A stretch of DNA of 54,427 nucleotides from an uncultured Cryomorphaceae bacterium (GTDB lineage: Bacteria > Bacteroidota > Bacteroidia > Flavobacteriales_G > Salibacteraceae). The notes under the pieces were generated by a model. That model did not search any database, was not told where the DNA came from, and saw nothing but the letters and a program-made list of their open reading frames with translations. The position numbers were made by a program, and so were the translations under genes. Location: contig CAJXMT010000002.1 in NCBI GenBank assembly GCA_913056155.1, forward strand, positions 1 through 54,427, given 5' to 3'. Of this stretch, positions 34,765 to 42,699 are shown piece after piece. Position 1 is the first letter of the stretch; each line of letters opens with the position of its first letter.

Positions 34765-35957
34765 TGTTGTAATTGTTTGATTGTTAAATAAGTCATTAAT
34801 CCTATTCCTGTTTTTAAAGAGTTTTCGTTCACATTGAACTCGGGGTGGTGCAATCCGGGGTTTTCGCGATCGGGAAATGCGGTTCCCAAGCGGTAAAAAC
34901 AGCCGGGTGCAATTTGTGAGTAGTAGGCAAAATCTTCAGCGGTCATGCGCATATCCAAGTGTTTTACATTTTTCTCACCTAAAAATTCGCGCGCGTCATT
35001 CATACATGCCTCGGTTAATGCTTCATCATTGTGCACAAAAGGGTAGCCGATGTCAATTTTAAAATCTACTTCGCCCCCCATGCCTTCCACAACACCTTTG
35101 GCTATTTTCGTCATTTTTTCGTGGGCTTGTTTTCTAAAGTCCTCGTCCATTGCTCTAAAAGTGCCTTTTATTTTCACTTCATTGGGGATGATATTCGTGG
35201 CGCCTTCACCGCTGATGTAGCCGAATGAAAGAATGCCCGGCAGTAAGGTGTCTTTATTTCTGCTTATGACTTGTTGCAGTGCGGTAATCATGTGGGCGCT
35301 AATCAGCACCGGATCGATGAGGTTGTGCGGCAGCGCGGCGTGCCCGCCCTTGCCTTTTACGGTAATGTGGAGCTCGTCTGCTGAGGCCATGTATTTTCCC
35401 GGCTTAAAACCGACTTGCCCGGCGGGCAGTTGCGGATACACATGCTGACCCAGAACGCCCGCGGGTTCTTGGTTTTTAAATATACCCTCTTTCAGCATGA
35501 GCGATGCTCCGCCCGGCAGGCGTTCCTCACCGGGTTGAAATATAAGTTGAATAGTGCCGCTGAGTTCATTCTTTAAACCCTTTAAAATTTTTGCTGCGCC
35601 TAAAAGGCAGGTCGTGTGTACATCATGACCGCAGGCGTGCATGACGCCTGTATTTTGAGAAGCGAACGGCAAACCGGTTTGCTCAACGATGGGCAGGGCG
35701 TCCATATCTGCGCGCAAGGCAATGCGTTTGCCGGGTTTAGCCCCTTGAATTTCAGCGGTAATGCCGGTTTTCACCCAACCATGTTTAAAGGGAATACCTT
35801 CTTTTTTTAAAAATTCGCAAACAAACTCTGAGGTTTTAAATTCCTCATAAGATAATTCGGGATTTGCATGCAAATGACGGCGTACCTCCAGTAAATCGTT
35901 GTAGATTTCATCAACCTGATTTTGAATTTTGCCTTTTAAGTTTTGAATATCTGCCAT
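34761..35957 (-). CDS. M20 family amidohydrolase/peptidase (IAA-amino-acid hydrolase-like)
   Basis: A 398-residue cytoplasmic metallohydrolase. The metal-binding motif is MHACGHDVHTT, the catalytic glutamate is in FQPGEE, and further metal ligands lie in LGQHVYP and near MTAEDFAYY. The domain order, with a lid inserted at about residues 185-300 (LHITVKGKGGHAALPH), is that of M20D enzymes, which cleave N-acyl amino acids or aminoacyl conjugates. The first gene of a minus-strand operon running into lipoprotein, SCO and cytochrome c, with which it has no obvious functional link. Confidence 0.92.
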   Translation of the reverse strand: MADIQNLKGKIQNQVDEIYNDLLEVRRHLHANPELSYEEFKTSEFVCEFLKKEGIPFKHGWVKTGITAEIQGAKPGKRIALRADMDALPIVEQTGLPFASQNTGVMHACGHDVHTTCLLGAAKILKGLKNELSGTIQLIFQPGEERLPGGASLMLKEGIFKNQEPAGVLGQHVYPQLPAGQVGFKPGKYMASADELHITVKGKGGHAALPHNLIDPVLISAHMITALQQVISRNKDTLLPGILSFGYISGEGATNIIPNEVKIKGTFRAMDEDFRKQAHEKMTKIAKGVVEGMGGEVDFKIDIGYPFVHNDEALTEACMNDAREFLGEKNVKHLDMRMTAEDFAYYSQIAPGCFYRLGTAFPDRENPGLHHPEFNVNENSLKTGIGLMTYLTIKQLQQ

Positions 35958-35964
35958 AGGGGTA

Positions 35965-35972
35965 CAAAGTTA
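35965..35972 (-). promoter_or_regulatory. -7 promoter element (TAACTTTG, reverse strand) for the M20-SCO-cytochrome operon
   Basis: Exact TAnnTTTG on the minus strand, seven bases before ATG 35957. The implied leader is only a few bases. Confidence 0.6.
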
Positions 35973-36053
35973 GATAAAATGAGGCAATACGGAGTTTGGA
36001 AAATAGTATTAAGTGACGTGTTTGGGTAAAGGTCGAAAGGTAAAGGCGGAAGC

Positions 36054-36088
36054 TGACTTGCTTGCAAGTCAATCGCATCAGCGGCGAT
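36054..36088. repeat. Palindrome TGACTTGC-TT-GCAAGTCA plus ATCGC/GCGAT hairpin
   Basis: Perfect 8-bp arms around TT at 36054-36071, then a smaller hairpin at 36072-36088. Both lie in the 365-base gap between the M20 and thyA genes; no gene was found in that gap. Confidence 0.6.
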
Positions 36089-36152
36089 AGAAACAAGATT
36101 CGCGGCTCAAGCAAAAGCCTTTCCCCCAAGCGGCGGACACAACCTCATCCCC

Positions 36153-36206
36153 TTACACTTGACTCCTTACACTTGACTCCTTACTCTTGACTCCTGCCCC
36201 CCCCCC
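36153..36206. repeat. Three tandem 14-bp repeats and a C10 tract upstream of thyA
   Basis: TTACACTTGACTCC occurs at 36153-36166 and 36167-36180, and as TTACTCTTGACTCC at 36181-36194. A run of ten C follows at 36197-36206. This could be slippage-prone. Confidence 0.85.
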
Positions 36207-36209
36207 AAC

Positions 36210-36266
36210 GCTTGGTGAGACAGTTGGCGGAAATCAACGCCAATACAAATCAACAACTCACCAAGC
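36210..36266. repeat. Nested inverted repeat upstream of thyA
   Basis: GCTTGGTGAG (36210-36219) and CTCACCAAGC (36257-36266) form a perfect 10-bp stem. TTGGCG and CGCCAA form an inner hairpin. It ends 28 bases before the thyA promoter element. Confidence 0.7.
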
Positions 36267-36293
36267 CCCACCGTTCGAGCTTCAAAAAATGAG

Positions 36294-36301
36294 TAAGTTT
36301 G
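36294..36301 (+). promoter_or_regulatory. -7 promoter element (TAAGTTTG) for thyA
   Basis: Exact TAnnTTTG, 21 bases before ATG 36323. The TTG start of the ORF track lies inside it. Confidence 0.6.
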
Positions 36302-36322
36302 CAGTTCGATAATGAACACCTC

Positions 36323-37228
36323 ATGAAGCAGTATCACGACTTGATCAAACACATTAAAGACAACGGTACACGCCGCGATGACCGCACCGGGGTGGGCACT
36401 ATTTCGTGTTTCGGTTACCAAATGCGGTTTGATTTGCAAGCGGGTTTTCCTTTGGTGACTACCAAAAAAACACACTTGAAATCTGTTATTCACGAATTGC
36501 TTTGGTGTGTAAAAGGAGATACCAATATTCGTTATTTGGTGCGCAACGGCGTTAATATCTGGAATGAATGGCCGTTCACCAAATACCTCAAAGTGCAGGG
36601 TTTAGCTAATAAGTTCCCGCGATACAGTGCGGCGTGGAAGGCTAAAATGAAGGAGTTTGTTCAAGATATTGCCGAGGATTATGAATTCGCGCAGCAGTAC
36701 GGGGAGCTGGGTCCGGTTTACGGCAAGCAATGGCGCAATTTTAACGGTTTTGACCAACTGGATTGGCTGGTGAATGAAATAAAAACCAATCCCAATTCGC
36801 GCAGACTCATTGTTAGCGCTTGGAATGCCTCTGAAATTACTGAAATGGCCAAAGCCGGCTTGCCGCCTTGCCACACGATGTTTCAGTTTTATGTGAATGA
36901 GGGTAAGTTGAGTTGTCAACTCTATCAGCGCAGTGCTGATACGTTTTTGGGCGTGCCGTTTAATATCGCTTCCTACGCTTTACTTACGATGATGATTGCT
37001 CAAGTTTGCGGATTAAAACCGGGCGAGTTTGTGCATACTTTCGGTGATGTGCACTTGTACTCCAATCATTTGAAACAAGTTGATGAACTTTTAAAAAGAG
37101 ATCCTAAACCGCTGCCTCAAATGAAACTCAATCCCGATGTGGAGAATTTGTTTCAATTTAAGTTTGAAGATTTCAAATTAGAGCATTACGATCCGCATCC
37201 CGCTATAAAGGCGCAGGTTGCCGTGTAG
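36323..37228 (+). CDS. thyA: Thymidylate synthase
   Basis: A 301-residue enzyme that methylates dUMP to dTMP using methylenetetrahydrofolate. The start [11 protein letters not shown] is that of the family. Motifs present are RRDDRTGVG (phosphate binding), the active-site cysteine in [19 protein letters not shown], and the C-terminal KAQVAV. It is longer than E. coli ThyA by an insertion around residues 85-125, as in many other bacterial ThyAs. ATG 36323 is chosen over the TTG 24 bases upstream. folA lies two genes downstream, so the pair completes the folate cycle locally. Confidence 0.96.
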   Translation: MKQYHDLIKHIKDNGTRRDDRTGVGTISCFGYQMRFDLQAGFPLVTTKKTHLKSVIHELLWCVKGDTNIRYLVRNGVNIWNEWPFTKYLKVQGLANKFPRYSAAWKAKMKEFVQDIAEDYEFAQQYGELGPVYGKQWRNFNGFDQLDWLVNEIKTNPNSRRLIVSAWNASEITEMAKAGLPPCHTMFQFYVNEGKLSCQLYQRSADTFLGVPFNIASYALLTMMIAQVCGLKPGEFVHTFGDVHLYSNHLKQVDELLKRDPKPLPQMKLNPDVENLFQFKFEDFKLEHYDPHPAIKAQVAV

Positions 37229-37250
37229 TTTTTGCAGTGGTTGAGGGTCG

Positions 37251-37260
37251 GGTTCTGACC
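37251..37260 (-). repeat. Dispersed motif copy 12
   Basis: GGTTCTGACCAAAAAAA, intergenic between thyA and the reductase gene. Confidence 0.9.
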
Positions 37261-37276
37261 AAAAAAATGAATTACT

Positions 37277-37933
37277 ATGAGTAAAAAAGCAGTGGTTGCG
37301 GGAGCATCGGGATTGGTGGGAAGTGAACTTTTGACGGTTTTGAGCAATAGAGCCGAATACGGTGAAATTACCGCTTTGAACCGAAGAGAGGAGCGTTATG
37401 ATTTGCCCGGCGTTTCCAATACGGTTGTGGATTATGACCGGTTGCAGAAGGCTGATTTCACCGGCGCCGATGTGGTTTTTTGCGGCTTGGGCACTACCAT
37501 GAAAAAAGCGGGCTCCAAGGAGGCGTTTAAAAAAGTGGATTTTGAGTATGTGGTGCATTTGGCGCAACGTGCCCGCGCATGCAACGTGAAAACGTTTGTG
37601 GTCATCAGTGCAGATGGCGTAAGCCCCGACTCGCGCTTTTTTTACATGCGGGTGAAAGGCGAAATGGAAGTTGCGTTGAAAAAGGCGGGCTTTGATAAGC
37701 TTGTGATTGTGCGCCCTTCATTGATTTACGGAAATAGAAAAGAGGTGCGCGCGGGAGAAAAAATTGCTTTTGCCGTATTGTCGTTTTTGAAGCCGCTGTT
37801 GATGGGGAAGTTGCGCAAATTTGTTCCCGTTCATGCCGTTCAAATTGCCCGAGCTTGTGCCGATTATGCTTTGAGCAAACCGGCCGGCACACACATTATT
37901 AATCCCGTTGATATTCAATCTTTTTCAAAATGA
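37277..37933 (+). CDS. NAD(P)-binding oxidoreductase, TIP30/HTATIP2-like
   Basis: A 218-residue protein of the atypical short-chain dehydrogenase family. The N-terminal nucleotide motif is VVAGASGLVGSELL; a second strand ends in ALNRRE, where the arginines suggest NADPH. The conserved FVVISADGVSPDSRFFYMRVKGEME and IVRPSLIYG segments match TIP30-like and YfcH-like epimerases. The substrate is unknown. Its stop overlaps the folA start by 4 bases (ATGA). An exact copy of the dispersed motif lies in the gap between thyA and this gene at 37251-37260. Confidence 0.82.
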   Translation: MSKKAVVAGASGLVGSELLTVLSNRAEYGEITALNRREERYDLPGVSNTVVDYDRLQKADFTGADVVFCGLGTTMKKAGSKEAFKKVDFEYVVHLAQRARACNVKTFVVISADGVSPDSRFFYMRVKGEMEVALKKAGFDKLVIVRPSLIYGNRKEVRAGEKIAFAVLSFLKPLLMGKLRKFVPVHAVQIARACADYALSKPAGTHIINPVDIQSFSK

Positions 37934-38445
37934 AAAAACCTTGTATTTCACTCATAGTAGCGGTTGCAGAAAATAATGCCATCGGCAAAAACAACGATTT
38001 GTGCTGGTACTTACCCAAGGATTTGAAGTATTTTAAGGAAACTACCGCCGGGCACACCGTAATTATGGGTCGCAAAAATTGGGAGAGTATTCCCGAAAAA
38101 TACCGCCCTTTAAAAAACAGGCTAAACATTGTTTTGTCAAAAAACAAAGACTTTTCACTGCCCGATGCCACCGTAGCGCACTCCTTGGAAAAAGGACTTG
38201 AAATTGCGCTTCAATCGGGAGACTCTGAGCCGTTTATTATAGGTGGCGGTAAGGTGTATTGCGAGGCCGTTGAAAAAGATTTGGTAGATAAAATGTACAT
38301 TACCCATGTAAAAACTACGGTTGACGGCGACACCTTTTTCCCCGATATTGATCAAAACCGGTGGGAGTTGATCGAAAAAACGGATGTTGAAAAGGATCAC
38401 CGCCACAAGTTTGATTTTAGTTTTTGTGTTTATATCAAAAAATAA
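37930..38445 (+). CDS. folA: Dihydrofolate reductase
   Basis: A 171-residue enzyme reducing dihydrofolate to tetrahydrofolate with NADPH. Conserved features: VAVAENNAIGKNNDLCWYLPKDL with the substrate-binding aspartate in LPKDLKYF, the HTVIMGRKNWESIP nucleotide-binding strand, and IIGGGKVYCEAV. It overlaps the reductase gene by 4 bases and follows thyA in one transcription direction. It ends only three bases before the convergent miaE stop. Confidence 0.96.
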   Translation: MKKPCISLIVAVAENNAIGKNNDLCWYLPKDLKYFKETTAGHTVIMGRKNWESIPEKYRPLKNRLNIVLSKNKDFSLPDATVAHSLEKGLEIALQSGDSEPFIIGGGKVYCEAVEKDLVDKMYITHVKTTVDGDTFFPDIDQNRWELIEKTDVEKDHRHKFDFSFCVYIKK

Positions 38446-38448
38446 AAT

Positions 38449-39045
38449 TTACCCGTGAATGTGCTCGGGGCGGGAGAAAGTTTGAATAATTTCACTTTCG
38501 TAATCCAAAAACGCCTGCCACTTCTTCTCTACTTCAGCCCCGTTGCCATATTTTTTGGCCAGTAACAAAAACATGCTGTAATGCCCGGCTTCACTCTTCA
38601 TCAGTTCATGATAAAACGCGGCTAATTCACGGTCTTTTATATTTTCACTCAGAACCCGAAACCGTTCGCAACTGCGGGCTTCCACCATGGCGGCAAAAAG
38701 TAATTTATCGGTCAAAACCTCCTCTCGCGTTCGACCGCCTTTACTAAAAAATTGCGCCAGTGCGCTGATGTATTCGTCTTTGCGCTCCTTTCCCAAAGAA
38801 AGGCCGCGCTCAATAATGATTTGGTGTACCCGCTCAAAATGCTCCATCTCCTCGTGAACCAATTCACTCATTTTTTGAACCAACTCCGTATATTCGGGAA
38901 ATTGAACGATTAATGAAATGGCAGTTGATGCCGCTTTTTGCTCGCACCAAGCGTGATCGGTTAAAATATCTTCGAGTTTTTTCTCGGCAATACCGGCCCA
39001 ACGCGGATCTGTGGGCAGTCGCAGTTTTAGCATTCGCTTACTCAT
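38449..39045 (-). CDS. miaE: tRNA-(ms2io6A)-hydroxylase MiaE
   Basis: A 198-residue non-haem diiron monooxygenase that hydroxylates the isopentenyl group of ms2i6A at position 37 of tRNA. The four-helix diiron site is visible: AWCEQKAAST, EEMEHFERVHQI, VEARSCERF and KSEAGHYSMFL supply the glutamates and histidines. The common family start is MLxLxLPTDPRW, so Met5 (39033) may be the true start; this also gives a short leader after the promoter element. Convergent with folA. Confidence 0.93.
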   Translation of the reverse strand: MSKRMLKLRLPTDPRWAGIAEKKLEDILTDHAWCEQKAASTAISLIVQFPEYTELVQKMSELVHEEMEHFERVHQIIIERGLSLGKERKDEYISALAQFFSKGGRTREEVLTDKLLFAAMVEARSCERFRVLSENIKDRELAAFYHELMKSEAGHYSMFLLLAKKYGNGAEVEKKWQAFLDYESEIIQTFSRPEHIHG

Positions 39046-39049
39046 GCGG

Positions 39050-39057
39050 CAAAGTTA
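39050..39057 (-). promoter_or_regulatory. -7 promoter element (TAACTTTG, reverse strand) for miaE
   Basis: Exact TAnnTTTG on the minus strand, four bases before the longest miaE start (39045) and 16 before the alternative start. Confidence 0.6.
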
Positions 39058-39092
39058 ATTCAAGATTAACATTCGTAATTTAACAGGAGTTG

Positions 39093-39100
39093 TATTTTTG
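39093..39100 (+). promoter_or_regulatory. -7 promoter element (TATTTTTG) for the PKD-domain protein
   Basis: Exact TAnnTTTG, 33 bases before ATG 39134. Confidence 0.5.
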
Positions 39101-39133
39101 AAGCAAAATGAGATTTGAAAAATCTCCTACGTG

Positions 39134-39631
39134 ATGAATTTGAAAAATAGTATTTTCATTTATGTATTTTGCGCGGTGTTTTTCGTACTGATAAGCGCCG
39201 ATTGCGAAAAAAGAACTGACTTGCTGATTAAAGGAAGCGTGGAGTTGGAACCTTGTTTTGAATTTGAACAACACGGTGCCGAACTTACATTTACTACACA
39301 ATGTACAGAGGGCGTTCCCAAAACAATACTTTGGGATTTTGGCGATCAAAATACGTTTACCGGAGATACATCACCGGTTCACTTGTACGAACAACCCGGT
39401 ACATATCAAGTGGTTTTGGAAGCAGCAAATAAGTATGATGAGTTGTTTACTTTTACCAAAGAAGTTACCGTGAGCGAGGTGTGCTTTGATTGTATTTGTA
39501 AAAGCCGCCATTATATCGCTGATTATAAAAAAAAGGGCTGCGGCACACTTCAATATGTTTTGCAGCAAGAAAAAGAAACAAGAGATTGGTGCAACAGTAT
39601 CAGTTTGTTGAGCCCGGCCGTATGTCTTTAG
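39134..39631 (+). CDS. Secreted protein with one PKD domain
   Basis: A 165-residue exported protein. The N-terminus is a signal peptide (IFIYVFCAVFFVLISA) followed closely by a cysteine, though the residues before it do not form a good lipobox. A single PKD domain spans about 45-115, with ILWDFGDQNTFTGD and HLYEQPGTYQVVLEA, the classic WDFGDG...H.Y...G.Y.V pattern. A cysteine-rich tail (VCFDCICKSR, KKKGCG) follows and could form disulfides. PKD domains mediate extracellular protein or glycan contacts. No enzymatic part. It is the first of a run of plus-strand secreted proteins. Confidence 0.75.
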   Translation: MNLKNSIFIYVFCAVFFVLISADCEKRTDLLIKGSVELEPCFEFEQHGAELTFTTQCTEGVPKTILWDFGDQNTFTGDTSPVHLYEQPGTYQVVLEAANKYDELFTFTKEVTVSEVCFDCICKSRHYIADYKKKGCGTLQYVLQQEKETRDWCNSISLLSPAVCL

Positions 39632-39728
39632 TGATCCGGGTTTGTTAAATGCGTATGCCAAACTAAATCTTTAACCGCCGGTAAGGGAGCTTTTGCAAAT
39701 TTAACGCGAGCTGTTTGCACCAAAAAAT

Positions 39729-39736
39729 TAATTTTG
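39729..39736 (+). promoter_or_regulatory. -7 promoter element (TAATTTTG) for the 669-aa secreted protein
   Basis: Exact TAnnTTTG, 19 bases before ATG 39756. Confidence 0.55.
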
Positions 39737-39755
39737 CCCACTCTAAATAGAACAA

Positions 39756-41765
39756 ATGATTGTTTTGGGTTATTGCTGTAAATGGTTTTCTCGTACTATA
39801 CTGCCGGTTGTGTTTATTCAACTGTTGTTTTCTTGGGAGCTGAGGGCTCAAAACAAAAGTGAGTATGAGGGAGCTTATACATTGAAGGGAGACTCCATTC
39901 CGGGTAAATGCGTTTATGAGTTTGAATTGATAAACGGTGATACCGTCAAGCAAGGCCGGTTTTCATATAATCGCACTTTGTCTGTTAAGCAAGAATCAAG
40001 ATTTGAAGCTGTTGAATTTAAAGGGGATTACGCCGGTAATTCGAAAACCGGCAACTGGGTGTACGGTCTCAAATCTTTTACCCCCGTTAATGAGCCGCTG
40101 GTTAACGATTACTCCGTAGTTTATGAAGCGCGAGGCACAGAAAAAAGCATTCAAGCCGAGTTTGATAACGACCGGGCTTCGGGCGAATGGATCTCTCGGG
40201 AGCTGAAAGTGGATTCGGGACAGGTGGTTGACACACTTTTTACGGCAAAAGCAAATTTTTTAAACGGAGGATTTGCAGGAGGATTTGAGGGCGGCAATGC
40301 TCAATTAAAAATGACCGGTCAGTTTAGCAGTGAAGGACTTTTAAACGGTATTTGGAGTTTTGAACACGAAAATTGCATCGAGGAAAGGGAATTTGACAAC
40401 GGCGTTATGATTCAGCACCGGTTCAAGGTTGATAACAATACTTACGAATTGAATTACATCAGTGTAACGACTGAGGACTCAGTTAGTGAAAACCGGCTGC
40501 GGGAGGTAGAAGTCTCTCGCGATTATTTCAAAATTCTCACATCTGACCGTTTTCGGCTTAATGTGAATGAAGGTTCTGAAAAAAATACGGATCGCATATT
40601 AAGTTGGAGACAATTGAGCAATGAGAATCTCAGTGCTGCTTTACAGAGCTTTCAAATGGAATCGGGTAGAGCGATATGGAATCAATTACCGGGAAGTGAC
40701 AGCATTCAAAATCCGCGTGTAAAACTAATCCTTTATCCTTATGATAATCAAGAGCAAGAGCACTTAAAAAGTATTGAACGGAAAGCCGAGGCATCATTAA
40801 AAACAATTCGTGAGTTTTATGAAGATGCGCAAGTAGATATATCGCGCCACTCCTATGAAGATATTGCTTATTATTTTGCAGTATTCAAACGCTATAAACC
40901 CATATTGGAGAAAGTAGTTGAGGTGGCGGGAAAATTTAATTCAAAGTCGTTCCGATTTATCAACAGGGCGATTGTATTCCCCGAGTTTTTTAACGATGAT
41001 CAACCCGAGAGTGAAATTCAATTTGAATTTGATGATCAAAAAATGCAACGCGAACATGACTTTCCCGATGCACTTAAGTCGGATGCCGCGTACCACAATG
41101 AATGGTTGGAGTTTACTTCTTCCGCTGCTGAAGATGTAAGTCGAATTAACGCAGAGGTGGATAAAATACTCGAGAAGTATAAAAAAGAAAAGCGCTTGAA
41201 AGAAGTTGAGGAGAAGTTAGTGAAAGCAGGCGATACGGTTTTAGCACTTTATAAAGGGGAAATAGAGGGTGTCGAACTCAATAACTACCACAAACAAGCC
41301 GCTGAAAAGGTGATACTGTTTGTAGAAAACACTTATAGAAACTACGGCATGGAAAGTACTGAAAACAGACTTAAATCAGCAGACTCAATAATGACCTGTT
41401 TCAAAAACCTGGTTAACTTGTTTCGCGCTCAAGACAAATTACCGGGTCAACTAAACCGTTTGGATGAACTCTATACGCGTACTGTTTGGAATCCTTATAC
41501 TATGACCGACATGGAGGAGCGCCTCAAGGAACGGATCTACAATGCTTTTGAAAAAGACGTGTTGCCGGGGTTTTTAAATCGACTTGTAACCGAGGTGAAC
41601 TGTTATGAGGTGAGCAGAGATATTAATGAGTTTGAAAAAATTTACCGATTAATGGTGAAGTTGCGCGAGCAAGATACAAAAGATACAGAGCGACAGCTTA
41701 AAAAAGCCTCAGGTTCAAAAGAAAGAGCCGAGTTATTGTTGAACCTCATTCCAAATCGCCAATAA
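39756..41765 (+). CDS. Large secreted protein: beta-rich toxin_15/MORN-like N-half and coiled-coil C-half, function unknown
   Basis: A 669-residue exported protein (signal peptide ending LFSWELRAQ). Residues about 35-240 are built from short repeated strand pairs with W, Y and G (GDYAGNSKTGNWVYG, FDNDRASGEWIS, GQFSSEGLLNGIWSF), resembling MORN-type repeats found in Bacteroidota surface proteins. Residues about 340-665 are charged helix with heptad character (EVDKILEKYKKEKRLKEVEEKLVKAG). No enzyme motif. It ends two bases before the DUF2490 gene, so the two are coupled. I do not recognise a named family for the whole protein. Confidence 0.75.
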   Translation: MIVLGYCCKWFSRTILPVVFIQLLFSWELRAQNKSEYEGAYTLKGDSIPGKCVYEFELINGDTVKQGRFSYNRTLSVKQESRFEAVEFKGDYAGNSKTGNWVYGLKSFTPVNEPLVNDYSVVYEARGTEKSIQAEFDNDRASGEWISRELKVDSGQVVDTLFTAKANFLNGGFAGGFEGGNAQLKMTGQFSSEGLLNGIWSFEHENCIEEREFDNGVMIQHRFKVDNNTYELNYISVTTEDSVSENRLREVEVSRDYFKILTSDRFRLNVNEGSEKNTDRILSWRQLSNENLSAALQSFQMESGRAIWNQLPGSDSIQNPRVKLILYPYDNQEQEHLKSIERKAEASLKTIREFYEDAQVDISRHSYEDIAYYFAVFKRYKPILEKVVEVAGKFNSKSFRFINRAIVFPEFFNDDQPESEIQFEFDDQKMQREHDFPDALKSDAAYHNEWLEFTSSAAEDVSRINAEVDKILEKYKKEKRLKEVEEKLVKAGDTVLALYKGEIEGVELNNYHKQAAEKVILFVENTYRNYGMESTENRLKSADSIMTCFKNLVNLFRAQDKLPGQLNRLDELYTRTVWNPYTMTDMEERLKERIYNAFEKDVLPGFLNRLVTEVNCYEVSRDINEFEKIYRLMVKLREQDTKDTERQLKKASGSKERAELLLNLIPNRQ

Positions 41766-41767
41766 GA

Positions 41768-42604
41768 ATGGAAAGGGTAATTAGGGGAACAGCGGTTTTT
41801 ATTTTTGCATTTTGTTGGGCAATGAACGGCTTCTCGCAGAAAACAAGTGATTTAACTATTGCACCTCAATCTCCGAGTTCTCAATTTGAAACCCCGGAAA
41901 CATTTACCTGGTTGGGAAACTACGGTACTTTTCGCATTGCTGAAGATTTTTTTGTAACCGGTGAATTGCACATCAGGCGTACTGAACATGACGGGGTGGA
42001 CTATGTGGGCAGGCAGGCTCAGATTTATAACCGCTGGGGAGTGAAATGGAATCCCAATAAAAATTTTCAGGCTACTTTGGGGGGTGTTTTAAGGCTCGAT
42101 TTTACTCCCGATCCCGGCAATGACGATTTGAATTACCTGATTTTAGAACCGCGTATTTGGCATGAATACCTGTTTGCCCAACCTTTTGCCCGTATGATGG
42201 TATACCACCGCTTGCGGTTTGAACATCGATGGAGCTCGAATCACGTGCCCGGCAGCGATTGGAATTACAGAAACCGATTTCGGTATATGGTTATGATGAA
42301 AATCCCACTCAATAATACCAAACTCACCCCGGGAACCGTTTATTTTTATCCCAGTGCGGAGTTGATTATGCAAAGCGGTAAAATCGTAAAAAACAGCCCG
42401 ATGGAGGACTTGCGGTTGCTTCCCGCATTGGGTTATATTTACAATCCTCGAATCAGCTTTTCAGCCGGTATGATGTACACAACCGGTCAAAGAGTTCAAA
42501 ACGATATGTTCCGAACTCGCTGGGTAGCTCGGTTCAATACCTACATTTCTTTGGACTTCAGGAAACCGGAGAATAAAATTCCGGAGGTCAACATTTTGGA
42601 TTAA
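41768..42604 (+). CDS. DUF2490 outer-membrane beta-barrel protein
   Basis: A 278-residue exported protein with a signal peptide (TAVFIFAFCWAMNGFSQ). The rest alternates hydrophobic and polar residues in strands of the length expected for an outer-membrane barrel: FTWLGNYGTFRIAEDFFV, RWGVKWNPNKNFQATLG, YLILEPRIWHEYLF, RLRFEHRWSSN and RFRYMVMMKIPL. The family is described as DUF2490. Barrels of this kind are commonly porins or channel components; the substrate is unknown. It follows the 669-residue gene by two bases, suggesting they act together at the outer membrane. Confidence 0.85.
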   Translation: MERVIRGTAVFIFAFCWAMNGFSQKTSDLTIAPQSPSSQFETPETFTWLGNYGTFRIAEDFFVTGELHIRRTEHDGVDYVGRQAQIYNRWGVKWNPNKNFQATLGGVLRLDFTPDPGNDDLNYLILEPRIWHEYLFAQPFARMMVYHRLRFEHRWSSNHVPGSDWNYRNRFRYMVMMKIPLNNTKLTPGTVYFYPSAELIMQSGKIVKNSPMEDLRLLPALGYIYNPRISFSAGMMYTTGQRVQNDMFRTRWVARFNTYISLDFRKPENKIPEVNILD

Positions 42605-42670
42605 TTTCCTGCCTATGTTATTAATGCGCAGTAAAATGAGTCTTAACAGCCCCCGGGAACGTCTTATCTT

Positions 42671-42678
42671 TATATTTG
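42671..42678 (+). promoter_or_regulatory. -7 promoter element (TATATTTG) for the MORN-repeat protein
   Basis: Exact TAnnTTTG, 21 bases before ATG 42700. Confidence 0.55.
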
Positions 42679-42699
42679 TGCAGTAAATGAGTCACTTTT

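Noticed and set aside
36153-36194. The three 14-bp tandem repeats as a CRISPR array
   Set aside because: There are no spacers, units are directly adjacent and short, and no cas genes occur.
28599-39045. Leaderless mRNAs for the DUF4271 and miaE genes
   Set aside because: Both have an in-frame ATG slightly downstream that would give an ordinary short leader, so they are not counted as evidence.
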